Shown here: positions 26,991 to 35,479 of the stretch, in pieces
Numbering within the stretch: position 1 is the stretch's first letter
Layout: every line of letters starts with the position of its first letter
From: SG8-41 sp963802355
GTDB taxonomy: Bacteria; Pseudomonadota; Gammaproteobacteria; Burkholderiales; SG8-41
Assembly: GCA_963802355.1 (NCBI GenBank)
Contig: CAWDIV010000019.1
Coordinates: forward strand, 62,001 to 126,000
Direction of reading: 5' to 3'
Length of the DNA stretch: 64,000 bases
Notes under the pieces: generated by a model
What the model saw: only the letters and a program-made list of their open reading frames with translations
What the model was told of the DNA's origin: nothing
The model's database searches: none
Translations under genes and position numbers: made by a program

Positions 26991-28094
26991 TTACTCCGCG
27001 CCCTTCTGGACCCGCTGTCCCTTCAGGAACAGATCGGACCAGGGTTTCTCCCAGCGCTCCCACTCGTCGAGCACGACGACCGGATCGATCAGCGCGTAGT
27101 CAAACTTGCCGAGCAGGTTCTCGACCGCGCGACTGGTAGGGACACGGTTGCGCGACTTGATGATCTCCTGTCCTTCCGGCGAGAGTATGAAATCGGCGAA
27201 CAGCAGGGCCGCGTGGGGGTGCGGCGCGCGCGCGAGCAACCCGACCGAGCTCGGTTGCCCGAACGCCGGCTGCAACGGCTTCCAGTCGACCGGCGCGCCT
27301 CTTTTCTTCAACCGCTCCACGCCCTGAATATGGGCGTCCGGAGCCATCGTAATCTCTCCGGCGGCAACGAGCTCCGCAAGCAGCGTGTGCCCCTTGCGCA
27401 CCGCCGGCTTCGACGCCGCCAGTTTCTGGAAGTAGCTCAAGCCCTTTTTTTCCCCCATCGCTTTCACCATGGTTCCGAACCACGGCACGTCTTCGGCTTC
27501 GATCCCCAGCTTACCCGCCCATTTGGGATTCAGCAGATCGTCGTAGGAATTCGGAACTTCGTTGGGTGCTACGAGCTTGGTGTTATAGATCAGCACGTAG
27601 AGGGTGACGCGCGTCGGAACGTAGTGTTTGTGCGCAGGAATGATGGCGGGAGGAATGTCTTTGACGAAAGGGCTGTAAAACGGGGCCAGCAGCTTTTCGC
27701 GATGCAGGATCTCGATCTGCGCGCCATCGGTTTCCGCGACGTCCACCTCGAAGCGGCCGGCGCGCGTTTCGGCGACTGCGCGCTGCACTATCTTTTCGCC
27801 GCTCGCCCGCCAGACGGTCGTCTTGATCCCGTACTTCTTCTCGAAGGCCTGGGTCAGCGGCGCTGCGTCGGGCAGCTGCATGGAGGTGTAGATGTTGACG
27901 ACGCCTTCCTGCTTCGCGCCGGCGATCAGCCGTTGCTCACGATCCGCGCTCTGATAAAGATAGAGGCGGCTGCCGGCGTCCTTTTTTTCCGGGGTCTGCG
28001 CGTAAGCCGTCGGGAAAATACTCCACAGGGCAAGAAACGCGACGACCAGACGGGCGGTACATCCCTGCCGTCCTGTGGAACTAAATGGCGTCAT
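26991..28094 (-). CDS. ABC transporter substrate-binding protein (iron/family 1 type)
   Basis: 367 residues: signal peptide (about 15-33, ending TAYAQ) and a two-lobed periplasmic binding domain. The opening LIAGAKQEGVVNIYTSM, the hinge LIYNTKLV and WAGKLGIEAEDVPWFGTMV match Fe3+/AfuA-like extracellular solute-binding proteins (SBP family 1 or 6). No permease or ATPase gene is adjacent, so it is an orphan receptor; the true ligand may be an organic anion. The start at 28094 lacks a Shine-Dalgarno. Leftward, isolated between the outer-membrane protein and the SYLF gene. Confidence 0.8.
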   Translation of the reverse strand: MTPFSSTGRQGCTARLVVAFLALWSIFPTAYAQTPEKKDAGSRLYLYQSADREQRLIAGAKQEGVVNIYTSMQLPDAAPLTQAFEKKYGIKTTVWRASGEKIVQRAVAETRAGRFEVDVAETDGAQIEILHREKLLAPFYSPFVKDIPPAIIPAHKHYVPTRVTLYVLIYNTKLVAPNEVPNSYDDLLNPKWAGKLGIEAEDVPWFGTMVKAMGEKKGLSYFQKLAASKPAVRKGHTLLAELVAAGEITMAPDAHIQGVERLKKRGAPVDWKPLQPAFGQPSSVGLLARAPHPHAALLFADFILSPEGQEIIKSRNRVPTSRAVENLLGKFDYALIDPVVVLDEWERWEKPWSDLFLKGQRVQKGAE

Positions 28095-28440
28095 GACTTA
28101 ATTATCCTCGAATCTGCGTCTCACCCTGCACTTGCCGCTCTTCTCGACCCGGACGACCACCCCCAAGATCAAAATCCGCAAAGCGCAACCGGTTGTCGTG
28201 AGTCTTTTGGGTGACTGGTGCACTGCAACATCTCTGGACGATTACGCTGCGAGCACATCAAGATCCACGGTCGCCGCCTCATACATTCTATATGTAAAAC
28301 AAGATCTTGCGTTCCTGGAAACAGGACGCCCGGGCGAAACTATCTGGATGCTCGGCCCGTCAAAGTAGTGTGACTCGCGCTTGGCCGGGTGGCGTGGGCT
28401 TGGTGGAAAGGTTTGCCCGGATCATTCATGGAGGCAATAG
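28095..28440. other. divergent intergenic region without gene
   Basis: About 345 bases between the leftward ABC receptor and the rightward SYLF gene; it must hold both promoters. Part of it (28270-28310) is AT-rich (CATTCTATATGTAAAACAAG), a plausible promoter area for the SYLF gene. No gene or repeat seen. Confidence 0.35.
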
Positions 28441-29130
28441 ATGCGCAATCACATTTTGCAACGGCTGTCACTGTCAGCAGCGGTCATAGCGGTTGCTCTC
28501 TTTGGCGCCGCCTATCCTGCGTTTGGCGCGAGCGAAGCCGAACAACTGGTGCAAAAAGCCGAAGCCACATTCGACAACTTTCAGCGCGACCCGCAAATGA
28601 GCTGGATTCGTGACCATTTGCGCGACGCAAAAGCGGTAATGATAGCGCCGGAAGTCCGAAGGGCTGGTTTCGTTGTCGGCGGCTCGGGCGGTCGGGGAGT
28701 GTTGCTGGCGCGCGACCCGGCCACAGGCAACTGGTCGGGCCCGGCTTTTTACACACTCGCCACTGCAAGCGTCGGCTTCCAGGCCGGGATCGACAGGTCG
28801 GAAACCGTAATGTTGGTGATGACCGATAAGGGCTTGAACGCCTTACTCAGCACTCAACTCAAGTTGGGCGGCGATGTGAGTATCGCAGCCGGTCCGGTCG
28901 GCACAGGAGCTCAAAGAAGCATCACGACGGACGTGGTCGCGTTCAGCCGCTCCAAGGGTATCTATGGTGGCATCAACCTCGATGGCACGGCGGTGACCGT
29001 GAACCACGAATGGAATAACCGGTACTACGGCAAAGCCGTGACGCCGCCTGACATTCTGGTTCGCCACACCGTAACCAACCCCAAGGCCGAGAAACTGCTG
29101 GGGCGGATCGCCCAAGCGGCCACCAGGTAA
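28441..29130 (+). CDS. SYLF (Ysc84-like) lipid-binding protein
   Basis: 229 residues: signal peptide (1-30, ending PAFGA), then a SYLF domain covering most of the chain. Landmarks are LRDAKAVMIAPEVRRAGFVVG, GGSGGRGVLLAR, FQAGIDRSETVMLVMTDKGL, GPVGTGAQR and FSRSKGIYGGINLDG. SYLF domains bind phosphoinositides or other lipids in studied relatives; bacterial members are secreted to the periplasm or outer membrane. GGAGG lies seven bases before ATG 28441. A strong intrinsic terminator follows at 29176-29222, so this is a single-gene transcript. Confidence 0.88.
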   Translation: MRNHILQRLSLSAAVIAVALFGAAYPAFGASEAEQLVQKAEATFDNFQRDPQMSWIRDHLRDAKAVMIAPEVRRAGFVVGGSGGRGVLLARDPATGNWSGPAFYTLATASVGFQAGIDRSETVMLVMTDKGLNALLSTQLKLGGDVSIAAGPVGTGAQRSITTDVVAFSRSKGIYGGINLDGTAVTVNHEWNNRYYGKAVTPPDILVRHTVTNPKAEKLLGRIAQAATR

Positions 29131-29175
29131 GCGCCAGCCGGGCGCCGGCGTTACATGGCGCGCGGTGATCGAATC

Positions 29176-29222
29176 AAAGGGGCGGTTCACTTTTAATGCA
29201 CGTGAACCGGCCCCTTTTTTTT
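29176..29222 (+). terminator. rho-independent terminator after the SYLF gene
   Basis: Left arm AAAGGGGCGGTTCAC (29176-29190), 11-base loop, right arm GTGAACCGGCCCCTTT followed by a run of T. The arms pair with one bulge, giving a GC-rich stem of about 15 pairs and a uridine tail. It can act for the rightward SYLF transcript. Confidence 0.85.
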
Positions 29223-29278
29223 GACAGTCCGGGGCGATCAAGATCCCATTGGACGCTACCCATCACTGATCAACGGAG

Positions 29279-29719
29279 TTAGCGAATATCGAGCGCCTTC
29301 GCGCGCAGGAACTGCGACATCTGGTCCGCGACCTCGACGTTGTTCAGGTCGGAGAACATGAAGTGCGAGTTGCCGTAGAGGCCCGCGTCGGGCAGCAGCA
29401 GAACGCTCGCGCTGCCGCCCTTGCTGTTGAGCGCCTGCACGAACAGCCGCGAAGTCACTTGCTGCGCGCGCCGGCCATCGGCCACCAACCCGAACGTCCT
29501 GCCCAGCGTTTCCGTGAGCTTCTGCGATACCGAGCGCGCCAGGATGTCGACGCCGCCGCCGGGCGCAAATCCCACGGTGACCCGCACGGGCTTGCTCGGA
29601 TACGTTGCGGCGGAACCTGCCGTCCCCTGGCCGCTTGAAATTTCCGCCCATCCGAAAAGCAGCGCCGCCATGCCCGTCAGCACGGCTCGCGGCCGCTGCC
29701 GGCATTCGGTATAAGTCAT
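29279..29719 (-). CDS. chimeric ORF: Bug receptor N-terminus joined to a hydrolase C-terminus
   Basis: 146 residues from ATG 29719. Residues 1 to about 85 are a Bug/TctC protein: signal peptide, then YPSKPVRVTVGFAPGGGVDI and LARSVSQKLTETLG. At the point where NRPGAGG should follow, the sequence changes to RAQQVTSRLFVQALNSKGGS and LPDAGLYGNSHFMFSDLNN, then VEVADQMSQFLRAKALDIR. This is the C-terminal end of an alpha/beta hydrolase with its histidine in GNSHFMF. Neither half is complete, so a deletion of roughly 1.5-2 kb has fused two genes in frame. The product is unlikely to bind or hydrolyse anything. Confidence 0.7.
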   Translation of the reverse strand: MTYTECRQRPRAVLTGMAALLFGWAEISSGQGTAGSAATYPSKPVRVTVGFAPGGGVDILARSVSQKLTETLGRTFGLVADGRRAQQVTSRLFVQALNSKGGSASVLLLPDAGLYGNSHFMFSDLNNVEVADQMSQFLRAKALDIR

Positions 29720-30132
29720 CACGTGCCTGTCCTGGGTAGTGGCAAAGGGACAGTTTAACTACAGTGACAGGTGATGGGAGCGCGTCGAGGGGCGGAACAG
29801 GGACCCCGTTTACGGGGATGTGACCCCCGGTGGCGCGCAGGGCGGCCGACTAATCTCACCTGGAATCACGTAGTTTCCTTTCGGAGGCCGCCGTTGGGCT
29901 CCGCCGAGCGGTAGTTCCATCAGGCAACGCTTCACCCAAAGGCGCGACGAAGGGCAATTCATAATTAACCGCCATCTGGGACGCACTATCTGGAACGCCC
30001 TATCTGGGACGCTTCTGAGACGCCCTATCTGAGACGCCCTATCTGAGACACATTCTGGGACGCGTTCCTTTGCCTTACACCGGGTTTTGGCGCGATACTT
30101 TCCACGAACGCTGACAGAGGAGAAATGCACTC
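29720..30132. other. repeat-bearing intergenic region
   Basis: About 410 bases upstream of the GlcG-like gene. The first 250 show no supported gene (a leftward frame reads GGAQRRPPKGNYVIPGEISR but has no partner or start). The rest is a tandem repeat entered separately. Confidence 0.4.
29974..30063. repeat. 14-base tandem repeat, about six imperfect units
   Basis: Units of the form ATCTGGGACGCACT, ATCTGGAACGCCCT, ATCTGAGACGCCCT follow one another with small gaps over 90 bases. A single related unit (TATCTGAGACGCT) occurs 5 kb away at 35023, again just upstream of a start codon (DoxX gene). Confidence 0.75.
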
Positions 30133-30561
30133 ATGCGGTACAAACCCGTGCTGACGCTCGAAGACGCGAAGAAAATGCTTGCTGCCGGCGAGGCCGAAGC
30201 GATCAAGAACCGTTGGAACATCGTGATGGCCATCCTGGACGACAGCGCGGGGATGGTTGCGCTGCACCGCATGGATGGAGCGCGTCCGGGCAATCCCGAA
30301 ATCGCGATACAGAAAGCGCGCACCTCCGCCCTCACGGAGCGCTCGAGCAAGGTGTGGGAAGACCGCGTCAACGGCGGCCGGATATCGCTGATGAAGATGC
30401 CGGTCCTCCCGGTGCAGGGCGGGCTCCCGATCATTGTGGACGGCCAATGCCTGGGCTCGATCGGCGTCTCCGGCGTCGCCTCGCATGAGGACGAACAAGT
30501 GGCGATGGCAGCCATCATGGCAGTCTTCCCTACCGCCAAGATGGTGCGTCCCGGCGACTGA
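30133..30561 (+). CDS. GlcG/HbpS-type heme-binding family protein
   Basis: 142 residues covering one GlcG/HbpS domain: LTLEDAKKMLAAGEAEAIKN, VMAILDDSAGMVALHRMDGA, AIQKARTSALTERSS, GLPIIVDGQCLGSIGVSG and the closing HEDEQVAMAA. No signal peptide, so cytoplasmic. Relatives bind heme or small organic acids, and glcG sits in glycolate operons; here it starts a rightward run with a Bug receptor, an SMP-30 lactonase and a GAF protein, so a role in organic-acid catabolism is likely. A GAGGAG lies about 11 bases before the ATG, slightly long spacing. Confidence 0.82.
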   Translation: MRYKPVLTLEDAKKMLAAGEAEAIKNRWNIVMAILDDSAGMVALHRMDGARPGNPEIAIQKARTSALTERSSKVWEDRVNGGRISLMKMPVLPVQGGLPIIVDGQCLGSIGVSGVASHEDEQVAMAAIMAVFPTAKMVRPGD

Positions 30562-30616
30562 GCGCACGGCCGATGCAGCGCCGGCGCGAAGCGGCATCAA
30601 GCAGGAGCAAGGATAA

Positions 30617-31585
30617 ATGATCGGGTTAACGCGATTCTCGTTGCTGCTGCTATTGGTGTTGGGCGCGAGCGCTGCGCATGCCCAACCCTATCCCACCAAG
30701 ACGGTACGCCTGGTTGTCGGCTTTCCAATCGGCGGCCCTGCCGACGTCGTCGCGCGCCTGGTCGCGCAGCAGCTCACCGAGCGCCTGGGGCAGTCCGTCG
30801 TGGTCGACAACCGCCTCGGCGCGACCGGAACGATTGCCGCCGAACTGGTCGCGAGGGCGGCGCCCGACGGCTACACGTTGTTCATGGCGACCCAGCCGAC
30901 CAACGCCGTGGCGCCCCATATGTACGCCAGGGTCGGTTACGACCCGGTCAAGGATTTCGCCGCCGTCGTGCGCGTGGCGCACAATCCGCTGCTGGTCGCG
31001 GTGCATCCCTCGATGCCGGTCAGATCGATCAGCGATCTGACCGCGCTCGCGAAAGCCCGGCCGGGCCAGATCAACTTCGCGAGCGGCGGCATCGGCTCAT
31101 CGCCTCACATGACGTTGGAGCTGTTCAAGAGGACGGTCAAGCTCGACATCGTGGCGGTCCATTACAAGGGAGAAACCTCTGCGATCATCGAAACCATGGG
31201 GGGACACGTCCAGATGCTCGCCGCCAGCATATCGGTGCTGCTGCCTTATGTCCGGAGCGGTAAATTGCGGGGCGTAGCCGTCACGACCCTAAAGCGCTCG
31301 ACGCTCGCACCCGAGTTCCCGACCATCGCCGAATCCGGCCTGCCGGGCTTCGACACCAACTCGTGGTCCGGAATTGCGGCCCCGGCGGCGACGCCCAGGG
31401 AAATCATCCAGCGGCTCAATACCGAAATCGTCCATTGGCTCTCGCAGCCCAACGTCCGGGAGCGGTTTGTCAAAATGGGCTTCGAGATCGTCGCCGACAC
31501 TCCCGAACAATTCGCAGCGTTCCTGAGGGATGAGAACGCGAGGTGGGGAAAACTAATCAGGGACTTGAACTTGCGCGCCGAGTGA
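30617..31585 (+). CDS. Bug/TctC periplasmic receptor
   Basis: 322 residues with signal peptide ending AAHAQ, then the Bug fold: YPTKTVRLVVGFPIGGPADV, VVVDNRLGATGTIAAE, AAPDGYTLFMATQ, VHPSMPVRSISDLTALAKA, INFASGGIGSSPHMT and the C-terminal VRERFVKMGFEIV. Such receptors bind carboxylates for tripartite tricarboxylate transporters in the periplasm. AAGGATAA precedes ATG 30617. No membrane subunits are nearby. It is the second gene of the GlcG-SMP-30 run. Confidence 0.9.
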   Translation: MIGLTRFSLLLLLVLGASAAHAQPYPTKTVRLVVGFPIGGPADVVARLVAQQLTERLGQSVVVDNRLGATGTIAAELVARAAPDGYTLFMATQPTNAVAPHMYARVGYDPVKDFAAVVRVAHNPLLVAVHPSMPVRSISDLTALAKARPGQINFASGGIGSSPHMTLELFKRTVKLDIVAVHYKGETSAIIETMGGHVQMLAASISVLLPYVRSGKLRGVAVTTLKRSTLAPEFPTIAESGLPGFDTNSWSGIAAPAATPREIIQRLNTEIVHWLSQPNVRERFVKMGFEIVADTPEQFAAFLRDENARWGKLIRDLNLRAE

Positions 31586-31639
31586 CTGGTGAAGTTCTCC
31601 GGCGCCCGTGCGGACTGACAAGACTGAAAAGGAAACTGC

Positions 31640-32566
31640 ATGCTCAACCCGTTCCAGCAGCTCGAGCTCATCAAAGCCGAAGTCTTTACTTCCATGCCCG
31701 CCAAGTTCCGCAAGAAGGGGCGGACGAAATGGTCGGACCCCAACCGGCAGAACGCGGAGGTCGAGTGCTTCCTCGAAGGCCCGGCTTTCGATCGCGAAGG
31801 CAATCTCTTCATCGTCGACACCGCGTTCCAGCGCATCTTGCGCATCACGCCGAAGGGCGACTGGGACGTGGTCGTGCAATACGACGGCTGGCCGAACGGG
31901 ATGAAGTTTCACCAGGACGGGCGGCTCTACGTCGCGGACTACCGCCGCGGCATCATGGTGCTCGACACGAAGAGCGGCAAAATCGAGCCGCTGCTCGAGA
32001 CCGCTTACAGCGAAGGCTTCAAGGGCTGCAACGACCTCAACTTCGCATCGAACGGCGATCTCTATTTCACCGATCAGGGCCAGACCGGTATCGTCGATCC
32101 GACCGGCCGCGTTTACCGCCTGAAGCCGAACGGCGACCTGCAACGGCTGGCGCAGAACATTCCGAGCCCGAACGGCATCACGGTCAGCACGACCGACAAG
32201 CACGTCTACGTCGCGGTCACGCGCTCGCAGCAGATCTGGCGGCTGCCGCTCATGCACGACGGCCAGGTAAGCAAGACGGGCGTCGCGGTTCAGATGTCCG
32301 GGGGCGTCGGGCCCGACGGCATCGAGATGGACGCCGATAACGGGCTCGTGGTCTGCCACATCAACGTCGGCATCTGGCGTTTCGACCCTCACATGCTGTC
32401 CACGCACCTCGTCTACAGCGAGGACAAGAAGCGGCACGACCACATGACGAACATCGCGTTCGGCGGACCCGACTACAAGACGATCTACATTACCGAAGCG
32501 ATGTCGGGCGACGTGCTCACGGCGAAGATGCCGGTCGCGGGCAAGAAGATCTTCGGTCTGCAATAG
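31640..32566 (+). CDS. SMP-30/gluconolactonase family lactonase
   Basis: 308 residues forming a six-bladed propeller of the SMP-30/LRE type. The metal site is visible as a Glu in FLEGPAFDREGNL, an Asn in GCNDLNFASNG, an Asn in PSPNGITVS and an Asp in VGPDGIEMD. It would open a sugar-acid or other lactone in the cytoplasm (no signal peptide). GGAAA lies before ATG 31640, 54 bases after the Bug gene. Together with the neighbouring Bug and GlcG-like genes this suggests uptake and use of a lactone-forming acid. Confidence 0.87.
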   Translation: MLNPFQQLELIKAEVFTSMPAKFRKKGRTKWSDPNRQNAEVECFLEGPAFDREGNLFIVDTAFQRILRITPKGDWDVVVQYDGWPNGMKFHQDGRLYVADYRRGIMVLDTKSGKIEPLLETAYSEGFKGCNDLNFASNGDLYFTDQGQTGIVDPTGRVYRLKPNGDLQRLAQNIPSPNGITVSTTDKHVYVAVTRSQQIWRLPLMHDGQVSKTGVAVQMSGGVGPDGIEMDADNGLVVCHINVGIWRFDPHMLSTHLVYSEDKKRHDHMTNIAFGGPDYKTIYITEAMSGDVLTAKMPVAGKKIFGLQ

Positions 32567-32589
32567 GTTCGGGCGCGAAAAGTCGATTG

Positions 32590-33192
32590 ATGCGGGACCT
32601 CGCGGCGTTCCATCGGGCGGCACTCGCCGCGCTGGCGCGCACGGGTGCGGAGGCGGGCGCCGCGGCGGGCCCGGAAGAAGCGCTGTGGGTGATTACGCGG
32701 ACGTTGCCGCAGCTCCTCGGCGACCGCGAGGCGCATCTGCAGCCGGGCAATCTCGGGGAAGGGGAGAAGCAGCAGTTCGCGTGCTGCTGTTTTGTCGTGA
32801 CACCGGACCGGAAATCGAATTTCCTGGTAGCACCGGTCAACTTCGGCCCGTCACAGCGCCACATGAAGATCGATATCGGGCTTGGACACCCGGGGCACGT
32901 GGTGAAGACGAAGCAGCCGATGCTCCTCGCCAACACCGACACGCACAAGTCATTCGTGAAGATACTCGAGACGTTCCGGGCGGGCTCCGCCGTGTTTGCG
33001 CCGCTCGCGTGGCGCGGCGACGCGCTCGGCGTGATCGTCTGCGCGGGCCAGGCGCGCCACACCATGAGCGAAGCGGACCTCGAGGTGCATGTCGCGTTCA
33101 GTCATTTGGCGGCCGCGCAGTGGATGGCGCACGGCGGTCCGGAATACTTGCGGAGGATACGCAACGATGACCACGCGCAAAGGATGCAATGA
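32590..33192 (+). CDS. GAF domain protein
   Basis: 200 residues, nearly all one GAF domain: an N-terminal helix with an Ala-rich stretch, then FLVAPVNFGPSQRHMKIDIG, GLGHPGHVVKTKQPMLLAN, AGSAVFAPLAWRGDALGVIV and a final helix. GAF domains sense small ligands; there is no attached kinase, cyclase or DNA-binding domain, so it may act through a partner. A double Cys pair (FACCCFVV) lies in the second strand and could bind metal or be redox-active. ATG 32590 lacks a strong ribosome site. Its stop is two bases before the next Bug start. Confidence 0.75.
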   Translation: MRDLAAFHRAALAALARTGAEAGAAAGPEEALWVITRTLPQLLGDREAHLQPGNLGEGEKQQFACCCFVVTPDRKSNFLVAPVNFGPSQRHMKIDIGLGHPGHVVKTKQPMLLANTDTHKSFVKILETFRAGSAVFAPLAWRGDALGVIVCAGQARHTMSEADLEVHVAFSHLAAAQWMAHGGPEYLRRIRNDDHAQRMQ

Positions 33193-33193
33193 G

Positions 33194-34177
33194 ATGAAAT
33201 ATGATTGGGGACGCATTGCAGGAGTATTCGTCTTCGCCATCTCCACACTCATGACGGCGTTGGTGGCAAACGCAGCCGAGCCGTACCCGGTGAGGCCGAT
33301 CCGGATGATCATTCCGTTCTCGCCCGGCGGGACCTCGGATACGCTGCGCGCATCCTTGGGCAGAAGATGACCGAATCATGGGGCCAGCAGATCGTGGTGG
33401 ATTCGCGCCCCGGCGCCAGCGGGATCATCGGAACAGAAATTGCGATGCGTGCTCCGGCGGATGGCTACACGCTGATGCACGGCAACATGAGCCAGTTCGC
33501 GATCAATCCCACGCTCTACAGCAAGTTGAACTACGACACCCTGCGCGACTTCATCCCGCTCGCCCTTATCGCCACGGCGCCGCAGCTTCTCGTCGTTCAT
33601 CCGGGCGTGCAGGCGAAAACTGTCAAGGAGCTGATCGACCTCGCGCGCGCGAAACCGGCGTGCTGAACTTCGGCTCCGGAGGCTACGGCACGCTAGCCTT
33701 CGTCGGAGGCGAAATGTTCAAGTCGGCCACCGGCGTCAGTATCACGCATATTTCTTACAAAGGAACGGTGCTCGCGCTGAACGATCTGCTCGCCGGACAG
33801 GTGCAGATCCTGTTTTCCGATATGCCGATCGCGCTGCCGCACTCCAAGACCGGCAAGCTGCGCGCCCTGGCGGTCACCGGTCCGCAGCGCACGCCGCTTG
33901 TTTCCGGCATTCCGACGGTCGCGGAATCGGGCGTGCCGGGCTATGCGCTGGTCAACTGGTGGGGCATCTTCGCGCCGCGCGGCGTCAACAAGGACGTCGT
34001 GGCGAAGCTCAGCGCCGAGTTGGCGCGTATCCACGGGCTGCCGGAATGAAGGAACGCTACGCGGCGCTCGGCGTGGAAGCGACCAGCAGCACGCCCGGGG
34101 AGTTCGCGGACTACATCAAGTCGGAGTCGGCGCGCTTTTCGAGGATACTCAAAGAGGCTGGAGCGAAGGCTGACTGA
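33194..34177 (+). pseudogene. Bug/TctC receptor, three frameshifts
   Basis: ATG 33194 has AAAGGA nine bases upstream and follows the GAF stop by one base. The product (signal peptide ending ANAAE, YPVRPIRMIIPFSPGGTSD, VVDSRPGASGIIGTE, LNFGSGGYGTLAFVGGEM, LRALAVTGPQRTPLVSGIPT and the end ARFSRILKEAGAKAD) is a normal Bug receptor. It has to be read in changing frames, with slips near 33350, 33655 and 34045. An unbroken relative is at 30617-31585 in the same run. If the slips are real, the receptor is lost. Confidence 0.8.
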
Positions 34178-34214
34178 CGAAGGCTGAACGCCATGATGTT
34201 CCGCGGTTCGACTG

Positions 34215-34318
34215 ACGGGGAGCCCTCCTTTATTATTGATGCTTCGTGTCCTTGGCGTCCTTGCGTTGAAGCTGTTATTTTCCTTCGCGGCCTTGGCGTC
34301 CTTGGCGGTGAGGCTTTT
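34215..34318. repeat. low-complexity CCTTGGCGTCC-type repeat block
   Basis: Phrases CTTCGTGTCCTTGGCGTCC, CCTTCGCGGCCTTGGCGTCC and CTTGGCGGTGAGGCTTTT follow each other. Positions 34296-34318 match, with one mismatch over 23 bases, the opposite strand of 43239-43261. A related stretch is at 36450-36475. Confidence 0.7.
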
Positions 34319-34964
34319 CTTCTGCTTGCTGCTTTCAGCCGCCTTCCTGGAGCTGAGCGACGCCGCCCAGACGCCGTTCCCAGCGATTGAATCACGGGCT
34401 GCGGCGCTCTCTGCACTCGAAAACACGGACGCCCGCCTGCGCCTCGCCGGCGTCGTCTATCTGGGACGCCACGGCCTGGCCGCCGACGGGCCGCTGCTGG
34501 CAAAACGCCTGTCCGACGAGAATCCCGTCGTGCGCGAAGTGGCCGAACAGGCGATCTGGCTCGCATGGAGCCGCTCGGGCGACGCGGAGACCGACCGGTT
34601 GCTCGAAACCGGCGTTGCGGAGATGAGCGCGGGGCATCACCCGCGGGCGATCGAGATCTTCAGCGAGGTGGTAAAGCGCAGCCCGGAATTCGCCGAAGGC
34701 TGGAACAAGCGTGCGACCGCGTATTTCCTGGCCGGCGACATGCGCAAATCCCTTGCCGACTGCGCCGAGGTGATGAAGAGAAACCCGCAGCACTTTGGCG
34801 CGCTGTCGGGCTACGGACAGATCTACGTTCGCCTGGAAGACTACGAAAAGGCGATCGAATACTTCCGGCGCGCGCGGGCGGTGAATCCGAATCTCGCCGG
34901 CCTGGAGACCGTCATTCGCGGACTCGAGGAGCTGGTGCGCGAGAGGCGGAGGCGCGCCATCTAG
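34308..34964 (+). CDS. secreted TPR/HEAT-repeat protein
   Basis: From GTG 34308, 218 residues: signal peptide (LFFCLLLSAAFLELSDAAQ), a HEAT-like pair of helices (LENTDARLRLAGVVYLGRHG, AKRLSDENPVVREVAEQAI) and three tetratricopeptide repeats (HHPRAIEIFSEVVKRSPEFA, GWNKRATAYFLAGDMRKSLA, GYGQIYVRLEDYEKAIEYFR). It would mediate protein contacts in the periplasm. The frame is open upstream to TTG/ATG at 34236/34239, but that extension (VLGVLALKLLFSFAALASLA) is encoded by the CCTTGGCGTCC repeat block, so the repeat has supplied extra hydrophobic residues or displaced the original ribosome site. Preferred start is therefore uncertain. Confidence 0.72.
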   Translation: MRLFFCLLLSAAFLELSDAAQTPFPAIESRAAALSALENTDARLRLAGVVYLGRHGLAADGPLLAKRLSDENPVVREVAEQAIWLAWSRSGDAETDRLLETGVAEMSAGHHPRAIEIFSEVVKRSPEFAEGWNKRATAYFLAGDMRKSLADCAEVMKRNPQHFGALSGYGQIYVRLEDYEKAIEYFRRARAVNPNLAGLETVIRGLEELVRERRRRAI

Positions 34965-34975
34965 CTGGAAACCCG

Positions 34976-35003
34976 TGATGGGTGATGGGTGATGAGTGAT
35001 GGG
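34976..35003. repeat. short GTGATGG tandem repeat
   Basis: Four units of GTGATGG(GT) just after the TPR gene stop. A two-unit copy follows the cnoX stop at 41369-41383. Low complexity, function unknown. Confidence 0.6.
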
Positions 35004-35059
35004 GCTTCCCAAGATCAGCTACGCTCTATCTGAGACGCTTTCATGTGGAGGGTTCACTA

Positions 35060-35479
35060 ATGGTCAATCCCGCTTTGCTCGAGAACTGGACACCTCGTGC
35101 GCTCGCCACGCTGCGAATTGTGACGGCCTATCTGTTCATCGCGCACGGTACCGCCAAGCTGTTCGGCGTGCCGCATGTCGCGATGTTCGACGGGCTTCAG
35201 ATCATGTCCCTCGCGGGTGTGGCCGGGATCCTGGAGGTCGTCGGCGGCAGCCTGTTCCTCATCGGTTTGTTCACGCGGCCAGTGGCTTTCGTGCTGTGCG
35301 GTTTCATGGCCGTCGCCTACTTCATGGCGCACGCGAGCCAGGGGAACCCGCTTCTGCCGATGTTGAACCAGGGCGAGCTCGCGGTGCTCTACTGCTTCGT
35401 GTTCCTGTATTTCGTTTTCGCGGGCGCAGGCGCCTGGAGCGTCGATGCGGCCCGACACGAGCCAAACCGGCCCGCCTGA
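35060..35479 (+). CDS. DoxX family membrane protein
   Basis: 139 residues with four membrane helices. LRIVTAYLFIAHGTAKLFG with the HG pair in helix 1, GILEVVGGSLFLIGLFTRPV with the conserved Glu in helix 2, CGFMAVAYFMAHAS and FVFLYFVFAGAGAWSVD match the DoxX family. Members have been linked to respiratory or redox membrane complexes, but the role is not settled. ATG 35060 follows GGAGGG at good spacing; upstream ATG 35045 is less likely. The 5' region is built from GTGATGG and TATCTGAGACGC repeats. Confidence 0.85.
   Translation: MVNPALLENWTPRALATLRIVTAYLFIAHGTAKLFGVPHVAMFDGLQIMSLAGVAGILEVVGGSLFLIGLFTRPVAFVLCGFMAVAYFMAHASQGNPLLPMLNQGELAVLYCFVFLYFVFAGAGAWSVDAARHEPNRPA

Noticed and set aside
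29974..30063. CRISPR array
   Set aside because: Units are 14 bases, directly adjacent or nearly so, without unique spacers, and no cas genes are present.
29810..30130. Leftward 106-codon frame with GGAQRRPPKGNYVIPGEISR
   Set aside because: Half of it is the 14-base repeat; no ribosome site, no family match that I recognise.
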